64,000 nt of DNA, taken from contig NZ_BMIA01000002.1 of the NCBI RefSeq assembly GCF_014641595.1, forward strand, positions 1,550,001-1,614,000, read 5' to 3'. The translations under genes and the position numbers were made by a program. Below, one piece after another: positions 34,222-43,445 of this stretch; the first letter of the stretch is position 1; each line of letters begins with the position of its first letter. The stretch comes from Dyadobacter endophyticus. Lineage in GTDB: Bacteria; Bacteroidota; Bacteroidia; Cytophagales; Spirosomataceae. Under the pieces are notes generated by a model. It saw only the letters and a list, made by a program, of their open reading frames with translations. It ran no database searches and was not told where the DNA came from.

Positions 34222-35625
34222 TTATTTCTTCGGTTCCGAAATAATTTCCTTGATATCGGAAATGATCTTATTGGCAAGGCTCGTAGCAGTAGTCTGCGTC
34301 TCCGATTCCGAGTAAATACGGATGATCGGCTCGGTATTCGACCGGCGCAAATGCACCCATTCGCGGTCAAATTCGATCCGGACACCGTCCACAGTATTCA
34401 CCGGCTGTTTGGAATAGCGTGTCTGAATACGGTCCAGGATGTTATCGACGTTGATTTCCGGCGTAAGCTCGATCTTGTTTTTAGAAATATAATAATTCGG
34501 ATAAGACCTTCTCAAAACCGACGCTTTCTTGCCCGATTTAGCCAGATGCGTCAGGAACAATGCAATACCCACCAATGCATCACGGCCGTAGTGGCTTTCA
34601 GGGTAAATAACCCCTCCATTACCTTCTCCGCCGATTACCGCTTTATTGGCTTTCATGGCATTCACCACATTTACCTCTCCTACCGCCGAAGCCAGATACT
34701 CACCACCGGCTTTGATCGTCACGTCGCGTAATGCGGCGGTCGACGAGAGATTGGAAACGGTATTGCCCGGCGTGTGTTTCAAAACGTAATCCGCAACGGC
34801 TACAAGCGTGTATTCTTCTCCAAATGGTGTACCGTCCTCGCACATGAGCGCAAGTCTGTCCACATCGGGATCCACGACGATACCCAGGTTATAGGAACCA
34901 TTGTTCAATTCTTTGCTGATATCGTGCAAATGCTCCGGAAGCGGCTCGGGATTATGTGCGAAGTTACCGGTTGGCTCGCAATTCAGCTTTTTAATGCTTT
35001 TCGCATCGACCCCCAACGCTTCGAGTAGCATCGGTACCGCTATGCCGCCGGTCGAGTTGACCGCGTCTACAACGACCCTGAAATTCGCATTTTTGATTGC
35101 CTCCACGTCAACCAATGCCAATGAAAGCACGTGGTCAATATGTTTTTGCAGGTAAGTACTGTCGGTTGAATAGCTGCCGAGCTTCTTCACATCAGGAAAA
35201 AGAAAATCTTCCTGATCCGCAATGCGCAACACTTCGGCGCCTTCCGCTTCTGAAATAAATTCTCCTTCGTTGTTGAGCAGTTTGAGGGCATTCCACTGGA
35301 TCGGGTTGTGGCTTGCTGTCAGGATGATCCCGCCCGCCGCTCCTTCCGCTTGCACGGCTATCTCGACAGTCGGGGTGGTAGAAAGGCCAAGATCGAGCAC
35401 ATTAAGCCCTACACCCTGCAAAGTACCGGCTACCAGACGACTTACCATTTCACCGGAAAGCCTGGCATCCCTGCCGATCACGACCTTCAAATTCTGTGGA
35501 TTTGTACGCCTCACCCATGTCCCGTATGCAGCAGCAAACTTAACAACATCAATCGGAGTCAGCGCCTCACCCGACTTTCCACCCACTATTCCCCTGATTC
35601 CTGAGATAGATTTAATTAACGTCAC
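34222..35625 (-). CDS. glmM: Phosphoglucosamine mutase (phosphohexomutase family)
   Basis: The 467-residue alpha-D-phosphohexomutase has the catalytic phosphoserine loop TASHNPIQWNALKLL, metal-binding DPDVDRLAL, sugar-binding GEGNGGVIYPE and the C-terminal phosphate-binding RRSNTEPIIRIYSE. It probably converts glucosamine-6-P to glucosamine-1-P for cell-wall UDP-GlcNAc. The start follows SISGIRGIVGG, the family N-terminus. Phosphomannomutase activity is possible. A promoter lies upstream. Confidence 0.88.
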   Translation of the reverse strand: MTLIKSISGIRGIVGGKSGEALTPIDVVKFAAAYGTWVRRTNPQNLKVVIGRDARLSGEMVSRLVAGTLQGVGLNVLDLGLSTTPTVEIAVQAEGAAGGIILTASHNPIQWNALKLLNNEGEFISEAEGAEVLRIADQEDFLFPDVKKLGSYSTDSTYLQKHIDHVLSLALVDVEAIKNANFRVVVDAVNSTGGIAVPMLLEALGVDAKSIKKLNCEPTGNFAHNPEPLPEHLHDISKELNNGSYNLGIVVDPDVDRLALMCEDGTPFGEEYTLVAVADYVLKHTPGNTVSNLSSTAALRDVTIKAGGEYLASAVGEVNVVNAMKANKAVIGGEGNGGVIYPESHYGRDALVGIALFLTHLAKSGKKASVLRRSYPNYYISKNKIELTPEINVDNILDRIQTRYSKQPVNTVDGVRIEFDREWVHLRRSNTEPIIRIYSESETQTTATSLANKIISDIKEIISEPKK

Positions 35626-35654
35626 GATCTAGAATTCCTCTTTATGTTTAGTTG

Positions 35655-35681
35655 CAAAAATACTAAATTCCCTCTCCGCAA
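35655..35681 (-). promoter_or_regulatory. Promoter of glmM
   Basis: On the minus strand, TTG (35679-35681) is followed after 16 bp by TATTTTTG (35655-35662). The -7 box is exact; the spacer is one base under the usual range. It lies 30 bp before the glmM ATG. Confidence 0.55.
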
Positions 35682-35806
35682 TTAGATTTTTCTACAAACA
35701 AAAAACAATAATTGAGTTTCTGGACACCTAATTTACGCCTGGTCACAGCTTTACTGATTTGCCGGAGAACCGGTGATAATATACGTTTTCGGGTACGATT
35801 TGGCAG

Positions 35807-36547
35807 TTATACATTCGAAATCTGACCCATTTTACCGAACACCGGGTCCATCCATTCCAACGACAATTTTTGTACCGAATTACTCAGCAGAGCACTCCAT
35901 TGCTTACCCACATAATCCAGGTCGTCCTTCTCGAAACGATGCTCCACAAGCCGGAATGAGTCCTTTTCGTACATAACGACATCTATCGGGTAGTCAACGT
36001 CGTTGGAGCTTACGCGGGTCGAATCGAAGGACAAAAAGCCAATTTTCAGCGCGTCTTGCATCGACGACTCGAATTTGAGGCTCCGGTACAAAAGCGGCTT
36101 GCCGTAACCCGAATTACCAATGATGATAAACGGCGAGCCGTCGCCCACCTCCACCCAGTTGCCTTCGGGATATAAAAGAAATAGCTTATGCTCCGAATCG
36201 TGTTCGAGCTGCCCGCCCACAATCGCAAACAGGTTGAACACCAACCCCGCATTGTTAAGCGCGTACCGGTCCTCATCGGCTACCCGGCGCACCTGCTGCC
36301 CCAATGCATTCACGGCCTTGTAAAGCTTGTCGAATGAAGTGTCCCGCTCTTCCAGGACTTCTTTGAAATAGGTTATTGCCTTGTCGCGCACCGACCGCAA
36401 ACCCGAGGTCATTATAAAAATCGAATGCTTATCAGACTGGTAAACAGATACTTTCTTATTGGTAGAAACCTCGGTTCCGGAGGTAAGGCGTGTATCGGCA
36501 ATGGCCACCAGGCCGGATGCGACTTTGATACCCAGGCAATATGTCAT
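35807..36547 (-). CDS. Anbu-type proteasome-like peptidase
   Basis: The 246-residue protein matches Anbu, the ancestral bacterial relative of proteasome beta subunits and HslV. It begins MTYCLGIKVASGLVAIADTR, so removal of Met would expose Thr1 as nucleophile, and it has TRLTSG near the N-terminus and the GNSGYGKPLLYRS region. Anbu forms open helical rings; its substrates are uncertain. The alpha-E gene lies 49 bp upstream on the same strand. The usual cluster also has a circularly permuted ATP-grasp gene and a transglutaminase. The former is not in the window; a transglutaminase is 6 kb away. Confidence 0.85.
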   Translation of the reverse strand: MTYCLGIKVASGLVAIADTRLTSGTEVSTNKKVSVYQSDKHSIFIMTSGLRSVRDKAITYFKEVLEERDTSFDKLYKAVNALGQQVRRVADEDRYALNNAGLVFNLFAIVGGQLEHDSEHKLFLLYPEGNWVEVGDGSPFIIIGNSGYGKPLLYRSLKFESSMQDALKIGFLSFDSTRVSSNDVDYPIDVVMYEKDSFRLVEHRFEKDDLDYVGKQWSALLSNSVQKLSLEWMDPVFGKMGQISNV

Positions 36548-36596
36548 GTCTTAGCAGCTCAGTGATGATAGAGTCGCTAAGATATAAAAGTTTTGA

Positions 36597-37601
36597 TCAG
36601 TTCATCCACTGGCTTTTGAAATGCCCCAGGCTCTGGCTTTGCGACTGCGCGGTCTCCAATCCGAAGTACATATCGAAGATTTTGTTATCGACCTCGTTGT
36701 TCTTGATCTGGAATTTGTCAAGGTATTCGTGCAGTCCCATTTTAAACACATCCTCCACATCGGTGAATTCCAGCTCGCTCCGGATCTTGCTCAATGCGCG
36801 CTCCGCAGGGTTGGTATAGCCGCGTTCGGGGATGGAGCCGGCTATCGCATAGAGCGACAATTCCGCCTGGCGCACGCAATAAGCGATCGAGCGTGGGAAA
36901 AGCTTGTCCAGGATCAGGAACGCCACGATGTTCATCGGCGTCAGCGCGCGGTGCGTTTGCCGGTACATATTATAGGCGCTCACCGATTTCAGCACGGCGG
37001 TCCAAAGCATCAGGTCGAGTGTGGAACCCGAGGTGCCCGAATCCTGCAACAATGTAAAATACTTCACATCCAGGAAGCGCGAGCATTTGTCGGCCCGCTC
37101 GATATGCCTTCCAAGCCTTCCGAAATGCCAGGCCTCATTACGTGTGATCGACGAGTCGACTACCCCGTGGAAAAGCTGGCAGTTTTTACGGATATCCGTG
37201 AAATACGACTGCATATGATCCATATTGCGGAAATCGTCGGGCGAAGTTCCCCTAATGGTGAGGTAAAACGTGTTGATACTCTCCCACATTTCCTTCGAGA
37301 TCGTCTCGCGGATCGTACGTGCATTCTCCCGGGCCTCATACAGGCAGCTGATGATCGAGTTCGGATTGCGTTTATCGAATGTCATGAAATGGATGACATC
37401 CTCCTTCGTAGGCTTATCGTAGTACTTATAAAAGAGGAAGTGGTCGGCTGTTGCGATCAAAAGCGGCTCCCATTGCTCGTCCACATCGGGTGGAAGATCG
37501 AGGGCAAGGTTAAAATTAACTCCCACGAAACGCGCGTAATTCTCAACCCGTTCCATGTAACGATTCATCCAATAAATAGAATTCGCAACTCGGCTCAACA
37601 T
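36597..37601 (-). CDS. Alpha-E domain (DUF403) protein
   Basis: The 334-residue all-helical protein begins MLSRVANSIYWMNRYMERVENYARF, the conserved alpha-E opening, and continues through ENARTIRETISKEMWESIN, EAWHFGRLGRHIERADKCSRFLDVKYF and RSIAYCVRQAELSL. Alpha-E proteins accompany circularly permuted ATP-grasp ligases, transglutaminases and Anbu peptidases in a proposed peptide-tagging or small-peptide system. Here it directly precedes Anbu (49 bp). Confidence 0.88.
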   Translation of the reverse strand: MLSRVANSIYWMNRYMERVENYARFVGVNFNLALDLPPDVDEQWEPLLIATADHFLFYKYYDKPTKEDVIHFMTFDKRNPNSIISCLYEARENARTIRETISKEMWESINTFYLTIRGTSPDDFRNMDHMQSYFTDIRKNCQLFHGVVDSSITRNEAWHFGRLGRHIERADKCSRFLDVKYFTLLQDSGTSGSTLDLMLWTAVLKSVSAYNMYRQTHRALTPMNIVAFLILDKLFPRSIAYCVRQAELSLYAIAGSIPERGYTNPAERALSKIRSELEFTDVEDVFKMGLHEYLDKFQIKNNEVDNKIFDMYFGLETAQSQSQSLGHFKSQWMN

Positions 37602-37822
37602 AAGTGGAAAGTAATATCTCTAAAAATGTAAATCAGAATAATTATAATGCGATCAAACCAAAATACCTAATAATATTTTGCAAATACAAGCATATGCAAA
37701 AAGTTATATTATTTCCTTACAAATTATTATTCTACAATAATTTCCCCGCCCATCTTGGAATCTTCCCGAAACCTTTAAAATTTGTAACTTAACCTTTCAT
37801 CAAACCATAACCCGTATTTCCT

Positions 37823-39388
37823 GTGTCAAAGAAAGAACAATTTATTGCAGCAATTCAGAAATCCTATCAAACTGACAAACCTGTAATTCATTTGGGGTCG
37901 GCCATACTCGACGGCGAGATTATCGGCGAGGCCCGCGTAAACCTTCCCTTGCGCATGATGAACCGCCACGGACTGGTAGCCGGAGCTACGGGATCGGGGA
38001 AAACGCGTACGCTGCAGGTATTCGCCGAACAGCTTTCAGCAGCAGGTGTGCCCGTTTTCATGTCCGACATTAAGGGCGACCTTTCGGGTATTGCACAGCC
38101 AGGCAAAACGAATGCAGCCCTGGAAGAACGCGCACAAATACTGGGAACCGTTTTCGAGCCAAAAGGATTTCCTGTCGAGCTATATTCGCTGAGCGGCAAC
38201 AAAGGCGCACAAATGCGTGCTACGGTGCTGGAATTCGGGCCGATATTGCTTTCCAAAATCTTCGAACTGAACGAAACCCAGGCCGGCGTGCTCGCTATCC
38301 TGTTCAAATATGCCGACGACAAGGACCTCCCGATGGTGGACCTGAACGACCTGAAAAAAGTCCTCAACTACCTCGCCGAAGGCCCGGGCGCCGATGAAAT
38401 CAAAGCCGATTACGGTACCATTTCCGCGTCCACAGCCGGCACGATCCTGCGTAAAATCGTCGCATTGGAACAACAAGGTGTGGGTACCATTTTCGGAGAA
38501 CGGTCATTCGACATTTCCGACCTGATCAACAAAGTCGACGGCCAGGGCGTGATCAGCCTCCTCAACGTCTCCGATGTGCAGGACAGGCCCGCATTGTTCT
38601 CGACATTCATGCTGAGCCTTCTGGCTGAATTATACCATAAACTGCCCGAAGCGGGGGATCTGGACAAACCTAAACTGGTTTTCTTCCTCGACGAAGCGCA
38701 TTTGCTCTTCAAAGACGCCCCAAAAGCCTTTCTCGAACAGATCGAGCAAGTTGTAAGGCTCATCCGTTCCAAAGGCGTGGGTATTTTCTTCTGCACGCAA
38801 ATGGCGCAGGACGTGCCGGTATCGGTGCTCGGCCAGTTGGGTAACCGCGTGCAGCACGTGCTCCGCGCATTTACGCCGCAGGATGCCGAGGGATTGAAAC
38901 AGACGGTCAAAACTTACCCTAAATCGGATTTCTATACGATCGATCAGCTCCTGACCACGCTCGGTATCGGCCAGGCATTGATTACAGTTTTGAATGAAAA
39001 AGGGATCCCTACCGAAGTCGCCGCCACGCATTTAATGCCGCCCGCTTCTATTATGGGGCCAATGGTGCAGGCAGATTACGACAAGCACGTGCAGCAATCG
39101 GATGTTTATACCAAATACAAAGACCCTATCGACCCTGAAAGCGCCTATGAAATCCTGACCAAAAGAATGGAGGAACACGCACGCGTAGAAACAGAGGCGA
39201 AGGAAGCGGAAGTACAGGCGAAAGTGGAGGCCAAAAAGGAGAAAGAACAAACGAGCATGATCTCCGACGCGCTCAACTCGCCATTAGCAAAACAAATCGG
39301 CCGTGAAGTCGTACGTGGCGTTTTTGGAATGCTGTTTGGCAAGAAAACGACCACGCGGAAAAGTGGCGGAGGGTTGTTTGGATTTTAA
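37823..39388 (+). CDS. HerA-like/DUF853 P-loop ATPase
   Basis: The 521-residue protein begins at a GTG (MSKKEQFIAAIQKSYQ) and belongs to the DUF853/HerA-FtsK-like helicase group. Walker A is VAGATGSGKTRTLQVF, Walker B is LVFFLDEAHLLF, and a conserved FFCTQMAQDVPVSVLGQLGNRVQH sensor region follows. Residues about 450-490 form a charged Glu/Lys/Ala coiled segment and the tail ends GGGLFGF. Such ATPases may act in DNA processing, but the role of this branch is not established. A repeat-rich spacer follows. Confidence 0.85.
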   Translation: MSKKEQFIAAIQKSYQTDKPVIHLGSAILDGEIIGEARVNLPLRMMNRHGLVAGATGSGKTRTLQVFAEQLSAAGVPVFMSDIKGDLSGIAQPGKTNAALEERAQILGTVFEPKGFPVELYSLSGNKGAQMRATVLEFGPILLSKIFELNETQAGVLAILFKYADDKDLPMVDLNDLKKVLNYLAEGPGADEIKADYGTISASTAGTILRKIVALEQQGVGTIFGERSFDISDLINKVDGQGVISLLNVSDVQDRPALFSTFMLSLLAELYHKLPEAGDLDKPKLVFFLDEAHLLFKDAPKAFLEQIEQVVRLIRSKGVGIFFCTQMAQDVPVSVLGQLGNRVQHVLRAFTPQDAEGLKQTVKTYPKSDFYTIDQLLTTLGIGQALITVLNEKGIPTEVAATHLMPPASIMGPMVQADYDKHVQQSDVYTKYKDPIDPESAYEILTKRMEEHARVETEAKEAEVQAKVEAKKEKEQTSMISDALNSPLAKQIGREVVRGVFGMLFGKKTTTRKSGGGLFGF

Positions 39389-39390
39389 CA

Positions 39391-39540
39391 GCCTGTCACG
39401 CTGAGGGAAGTATTGAAAATGTTAGCCTGAGCCTAAATGTCACGCTGAGCGCAGTCGAAGCGCATGTACGATGTTCCCGTACAGACTGCCTTCGACCGCC
39501 GGGCGGCCCCGTCCGCTCAGGCTGACAATTGCACTGAGCC
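39391..39540. repeat. Palindromic TGTCACGCTGAGCG-type intergenic repeat
   Basis: TGTCACGCTGAGCG...AGTCGAAG at 39438-39460 is mirrored by CTTCGAC (39490-39496) and GCTCAGGCTGACA ending at 39527. An inner TGTACG/CGTACA pair (39465-39470 and 39478-39483 region) sits at the tip. Partial copies occur at 39392-39407 and 39530-39548. This is the pattern of the short palindromic intergenic elements seen widely in bacterial genomes, including Bacteroidota. Confidence 0.6.
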
Positions 39541-39550
39541 TGACCGTGAA

Positions 39551-39585
39551 GTTTGATATGGGTTTATCTAAAACCCATATCAAAC
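39551..39585. terminator. 15-bp perfect hairpin at the end of the thioesterase gene
   Basis: GTTTGATATGGGTTT (39551-39565) pairs perfectly with AAACCCATATCAAAC (39571-39585), 5-nt loop. It overlaps the stop codon of the thioesterase gene. No clear T-run follows in either direction, so it may stabilise the 3' end as well as stop transcription. Confidence 0.5.
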
Positions 39586-40137
39586 ATCCGTATCATATGC
39601 GATCACGCAACGCTGGTCGACTAACTTATCCAGGTTTTCAGGCACATCGAGACGTGTTCTCGCATTATCGAATGCATCGCGGTACTTCTCTTTCAACTCC
39701 CGACGTTTGATCGCTTCCAGGAAACGTCGCGCATCCTCCTCATTTTCCAGCACCAATTCAGGAACGACGGTCGGCTTGTTGTTCTCGTCTTTGGCTACCA
39801 TTGTCACGTACGAAGTATTGGTGTGCCTTACCGAACGGTTTCTGACATTCTCTGCCACCACGCGGATGCCCACGACCAGCGAAGTCCTTCCCACATAATT
39901 CACCGACGCGTGCAGCGAAACGAGGTCGCCTACCTCCACCGGTTCGAGAAAATCCACCGCATCCACGGAAACCGTCACGCAGTACGTCCCCGCATGCCGC
40001 GACGCGCACGCATACGCGACCTTATCGATCAATGAGAGCAATATACCCCCGTGTATTTTCCCCCCAAAGTTGGCATAGGAAGGGATCATGAGTTCTGTGA
40101 GGGTAGTCTGGGAAAAACTGACGGGCCTGGGCTCCAT
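39580..40137 (-). CDS. Acyl-CoA thioesterase (hotdog, ACOT-like)
   Basis: The 185-residue hotdog-fold protein has the acyl-CoA hydrolase signature: NFGGKIHGGILLSLIDKVAYACASRHAG, then VDFLEPVEVGDLVSLHASVNYVGRTSLVVGI. A charged C-terminal tail (about 135-185) follows. It likely hydrolyses medium- or long-chain acyl-CoA. It starts 9 bp after the secreted oxidoreductase gene, so it belongs to the ceramidase-like operon. Confidence 0.85.
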   Translation of the reverse strand: MEPRPVSFSQTTLTELMIPSYANFGGKIHGGILLSLIDKVAYACASRHAGTYCVTVSVDAVDFLEPVEVGDLVSLHASVNYVGRTSLVVGIRVVAENVRNRSVRHTNTSYVTMVAKDENNKPTVVPELVLENEEDARRFLEAIKRRELKEKYRDAFDNARTRLDVPENLDKLVDQRCVIAYDTDV

Positions 40138-40146
40138 ACGCGTTAT

Positions 40147-41232
40147 TTACTTTTTCAACAAAATGGTTTTACCTGTTTTGGCCGACTCTCTGGCCGTGTC
40201 CAGTATTTCTACGACGGTAACATTGACCGGCAGCCCGTACAAATCGTTCTGATCGAGTTTCAAACGGCCTTGCACCACATCGGCCAGCACCGAAAACGGA
40301 TCGGTGTAAGGGGCGGGGCGGGGATCGAGTTTGAGGGTTTCCTCCGGTGCTTTCTCCTGCAAGCGCTGGCGTACGGTGGTCGCGTTTACAGCAACGGCGT
40401 AGCCTTTGTTACCATAAACCTCCATGTCTTTTCTAGCAAAAGACCAGTTCCACGAGCCCTGGATAATGCACTGCGCTTTCGGGTATTGGACGATAATGGA
40501 AGCCTCATCGTCAACATTTTTATAAATATCCGGCTTATTCTGATGTGTAACGGCGGTTACTGAAATGGGGCGTTCACCTTTCATAAGCCAGGTCATCAGG
40601 TTGGCACCGTAGCAACCGAAATCGATCAATGCGCCGGCGCCGTTTTTAACTGGATCGGTCAGGATAGCGAAAAACTCCTTGCTAACCCCGATTTCCTTCG
40701 GCCCCTGGTGGCCGTCGTTGACCATTACCTTGCGGATTTCGCCCAGCTTTCCATCCTGAATAAGCTGGTTCACGTGCTGGTTGCTCGCATACCAGGAAGT
40801 TTCATAGTTGGTCAAAACCTGGATATTGTGCTGCGTCGCGAGTTTCTGAATTTCCTTTGCATCAGCAAATGTCGTCGCCAATGGCTTTTCTACCATTACA
40901 TTGATCTTCCGCGGCGCACACGCCCGAACGACTACCACGTGCTCATTGATCGCCCCGAATGCCGAAACTGCCTCTGGTTTTGCATCGTCGAGCATTTTGT
41001 TCAGGTCTGAATAAAACAGTTTCGGGTCTAGCTTGTATCGCTCGGTAAACTGCTTGACGAGGTCGGGGTTCGTTTCCCAGATGCCTACCAGCTGGATATC
41101 GGTTTTGTCTTTCCGGTTAAAAATCCAGCCTACGTGACCATGACTAAGCCCCGCGACAGCCACGCGAATAGGCTTCTGTGCCATCGAAGAAAGGCTGATC
41201 AATGCAAAAAAGAGGTATACAAGTGTTTTCAT
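40147..41232 (-). CDS. Secreted Gfo/Idh/MocA-family oxidoreductase
   Basis: The 361-residue protein has a signal peptide (to about residue 18, LSSMAQ) and then a dinucleotide fold (IRVAVAGLSHGHVGWIF). The family EKP motif is present in NVMVEKPLATTFADAKEI and the conserved His-type region is ALIDFGCYGANLMTWL. The substrate is probably a sugar or polyol in the periplasm. It lies 13 bp after the ceramidase-like gene and 9 bp before the thioesterase gene on the same strand. Confidence 0.85.
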   Translation of the reverse strand: MKTLVYLFFALISLSSMAQKPIRVAVAGLSHGHVGWIFNRKDKTDIQLVGIWETNPDLVKQFTERYKLDPKLFYSDLNKMLDDAKPEAVSAFGAINEHVVVVRACAPRKINVMVEKPLATTFADAKEIQKLATQHNIQVLTNYETSWYASNQHVNQLIQDGKLGEIRKVMVNDGHQGPKEIGVSKEFFAILTDPVKNGAGALIDFGCYGANLMTWLMKGERPISVTAVTHQNKPDIYKNVDDEASIIVQYPKAQCIIQGSWNWSFARKDMEVYGNKGYAVAVNATTVRQRLQEKAPEETLKLDPRPAPYTDPFSVLADVVQGRLKLDQNDLYGLPVNVTVVEILDTARESAKTGKTILLKK

Positions 41233-41245
41233 CGTAGTTTACGGT

Positions 41246-42598
41246 TTAGGACAATTTATCAATAATATCTTTGATCACTTCCTGCAAATAGGCACCATTG
41301 TACGGGCCGTACCAGCTCATGGTTTTGGTTTCGTACAAATCGCGGTTGAAGTACTTGTCGTGGGTAATGTAGCCGATATAGCCTCCGTTGAAACTCGTTA
41401 CCATCAGGTTCAGGCCTTTTGTTTTCGCATATGCGTCCAGTGGGCCGGTCAGTTCGCCTGAAAAATCGCACGGCATGCCTACCATCAGGATATTGCCGAT
41501 CCGCAATGCTTTCACGTATACAGGATATTCACCAAATGCTTTTTTGAATGCCCACGGGCGCAGTACTATGCTCATCGTCAACCTGGGCGACGGCTCCCGC
41601 AACGGCAATGGCAAGGTAAGCGTTTCTACCAATGCATTCTTCGACTCCTCTTTTAATGAGTTGTTGGACAGCAACGCATTCTGAACGCCAAATGCCTGGT
41701 TTTTCACTTCATCAAAATCATCCGTTCCTTTTTCGATCGGCCCCATGCTGCCTACCGCGCCGGCCATGTACATCGCAAAATCGTAGCGGCCTTTTTCGAG
41801 CGAATCCACGAGCGCACCCGGGTAGTCGCGCGATAGCACGATGTTTTTGGAATTCAAAACCGTGGAATGCGCTGCGAAAGAGCTCAATATCGCCTTTTGC
41901 CCGCTTTTGGTAACGAATGCCGCCGAACGGATCTCGGGATCGATGCCGCCCTCCTCGCCTACGAGGCGGTTACGAATGTCGAGCGAATCGAGCGATTCCA
42001 GGTAAGTCAGCTGCACAGGCTCTACCTTTTTCTGTGCGTCGGTAATGGCTTTATGAAATGCATTGGCAAGGTTTTCAACAATGGCCGGATCGTATTTACC
42101 CGAAAAGAACAGCGACGAGATGCCCGTTCCCCACCCGCCGACGCTGTTATGGCTGTGCGTAGCGCCGAAATAGATCTGATCGAACGGAATATCGCCCGGT
42201 TTCAGCTTTTCCTTTAATGATTTGATCACCGTCGGCGGGATGATCAGCAGGTCAGCGGCAATGATGGCGGCTTTGGTATGCCCATTGTCGATTACTATCG
42301 CACGCACATATACGGAGTCGTGCACGGCGGTGTACGGCCTGCCGCGGCGGTTGCCATAACCCGCAGTGGGCGTCGGCGCTGCCGGTGTAATATTGACCTT
42401 TGCCCAGCCTGCCTGCAATGCGCCGGAAGTACCCACGGTATCCCCTTTTGCACCTCCGATGAGCGTTTTCCATTCCTTATAATAGGCCATTTCCTGATAA
42501 GGCGTATCGTCCATGGTCGTGATCATGGTGGCAATGGCAAGTACGAGCAACAGGAGGAATATCCCGATGATTTTCAAAAAAATGCGCAGCACTTTCAT
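41246..42598 (-). CDS. Neutral ceramidase-like (PF04734) membrane-anchored protein
   Basis: The 450-residue protein has an N-terminal membrane anchor (about residues 7-27) and the neutral/alkaline ceramidase catalytic domain: GWAKVNITPAAPTPTAGYG opening, AADLLIIPP, zinc-binding FGATHSHNSVGGWG, SSFAAHSTVL and a GAVGSMGP segment at the position of the serine loop. It lacks the C-terminal Ig-like domain of full ceramidases. It may cleave N-acyl bonds of ceramide-like lipids. It heads an operon with a secreted oxidoreductase and a thioesterase. Confidence 0.8.
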   Translation of the reverse strand: MKVLRIFLKIIGIFLLLLVLAIATMITTMDDTPYQEMAYYKEWKTLIGGAKGDTVGTSGALQAGWAKVNITPAAPTPTAGYGNRRGRPYTAVHDSVYVRAIVIDNGHTKAAIIAADLLIIPPTVIKSLKEKLKPGDIPFDQIYFGATHSHNSVGGWGTGISSLFFSGKYDPAIVENLANAFHKAITDAQKKVEPVQLTYLESLDSLDIRNRLVGEEGGIDPEIRSAAFVTKSGQKAILSSFAAHSTVLNSKNIVLSRDYPGALVDSLEKGRYDFAMYMAGAVGSMGPIEKGTDDFDEVKNQAFGVQNALLSNNSLKEESKNALVETLTLPLPLREPSPRLTMSIVLRPWAFKKAFGEYPVYVKALRIGNILMVGMPCDFSGELTGPLDAYAKTKGLNLMVTSFNGGYIGYITHDKYFNRDLYETKTMSWYGPYNGAYLQEVIKDIIDKLS

Positions 42599-42654
42599 GG
42601 ATGGGGAGTTTAGGTTTGATGAAAAGACGGGTGTCGTCGTTTTCTATTGCTATC

Positions 42655-42697
42655 AAAAATACCCGGCAAACCAGTTTTCGGGTTCATGCCGGGTATT
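42655..42697 (-). terminator. Terminator of the yceI gene
   Basis: AATACCCGGC (42658-42667) pairs perfectly with GCCGGGTATT (42688-42697); on the minus strand the stem is followed by TTTTTG. It lies 30 bp after the YceI stop. Confidence 0.8.
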
Positions 42698-42727
42698 AAA
42701 AGTTTATGAAAATAGTTAAATACCTGA

Positions 42728-43261
42728 TCAGGATTGTTTTACGAGCTGAATATTGGCAATCAGCTTCACGTCCTCACCAATTACCAAGCCTCCTGAATCC
42801 GTCAGTTGCATGTAGTTCAGGCCGAATTCCTGACGGCTCAGACGCCCTTCTACCTCAAACCCGATCCGCGTATTACCATTCGTGTCTTTTTCGGCGCCGC
42901 CGTACTCGGCATCCAGCTCGATGGGCTTGGTAATGCCTTTGAGCGTAAGAAGCCCCGAAAGCTTGTAGTTATCGCCTTTTACTTTATGAAAATAGTTGGA
43001 TTGAAAGGTAATATGCGGAAATTGCTCGGCATCGAAGAAATCCGCCGACCGCAAATGGGCATCACGCATTTCGACATTGGTATCGATACTGTTCACATCG
43101 AGAGAGAAATGGATTTCTGCATTATCAAAGTTATTAAGGTCCGAAGTGGCCCCGCCTTCAAAATTATTGAAGGATCCTGTGATCGTCGAAATGACCAGGT
43201 GTTTGATCTTGAACTGCACTTCGGAATGCGCCGGGTCTACGATCCATTTTGTTACTGCCAT
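42728..43261 (-). CDS. YceI-family lipocalin-like protein
   Basis: The 177-residue protein matches YceI, an isoprenoid-binding beta barrel: KWIVDPAHSEVQFKIKHL, GSFNNFEGGATSDLNN, SFDVNSIDT-type segment LDVNSIDTNVEMRDAHLRSADFFDAEQFPHITFQS, and KGITKPIELDAEY. Unlike E. coli YceI it has no signal peptide, so it is probably cytoplasmic. It has its own terminator downstream, and a 184-bp spacer separates it from the divergent transglutaminase gene. Confidence 0.88.
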   Translation of the reverse strand: MAVTKWIVDPAHSEVQFKIKHLVISTITGSFNNFEGGATSDLNNFDNAEIHFSLDVNSIDTNVEMRDAHLRSADFFDAEQFPHITFQSNYFHKVKGDNYKLSGLLTLKGITKPIELDAEYGGAEKDTNGNTRIGFEVEGRLSRQEFGLNYMQLTDSGGLVIGEDVKLIANIQLVKQS

Positions 43262-43445
43262 AGGTGTATTATTTAAATTTCAACGAAATACTGTTCGCTC
43301 TAAAATTAACATTCCTGATGTACAAACGTCGATTATAACGATTTAATTCTGACCAACGCAGACGTTCATGATAAAATAAATGGCACGTAATTTTTAAGTA
43401 ACTAAGCATCATTACATTTAGCATAAATACAAATTCGACTCATAG

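Noticed and set aside
36621-37631. A 336-codon open frame on the plus strand opposite the alpha-E gene
   Set aside because: It is fully antisense to a strongly recognised alpha-E protein and has no family resemblance; it is a by-product of the high-GC codon pattern.
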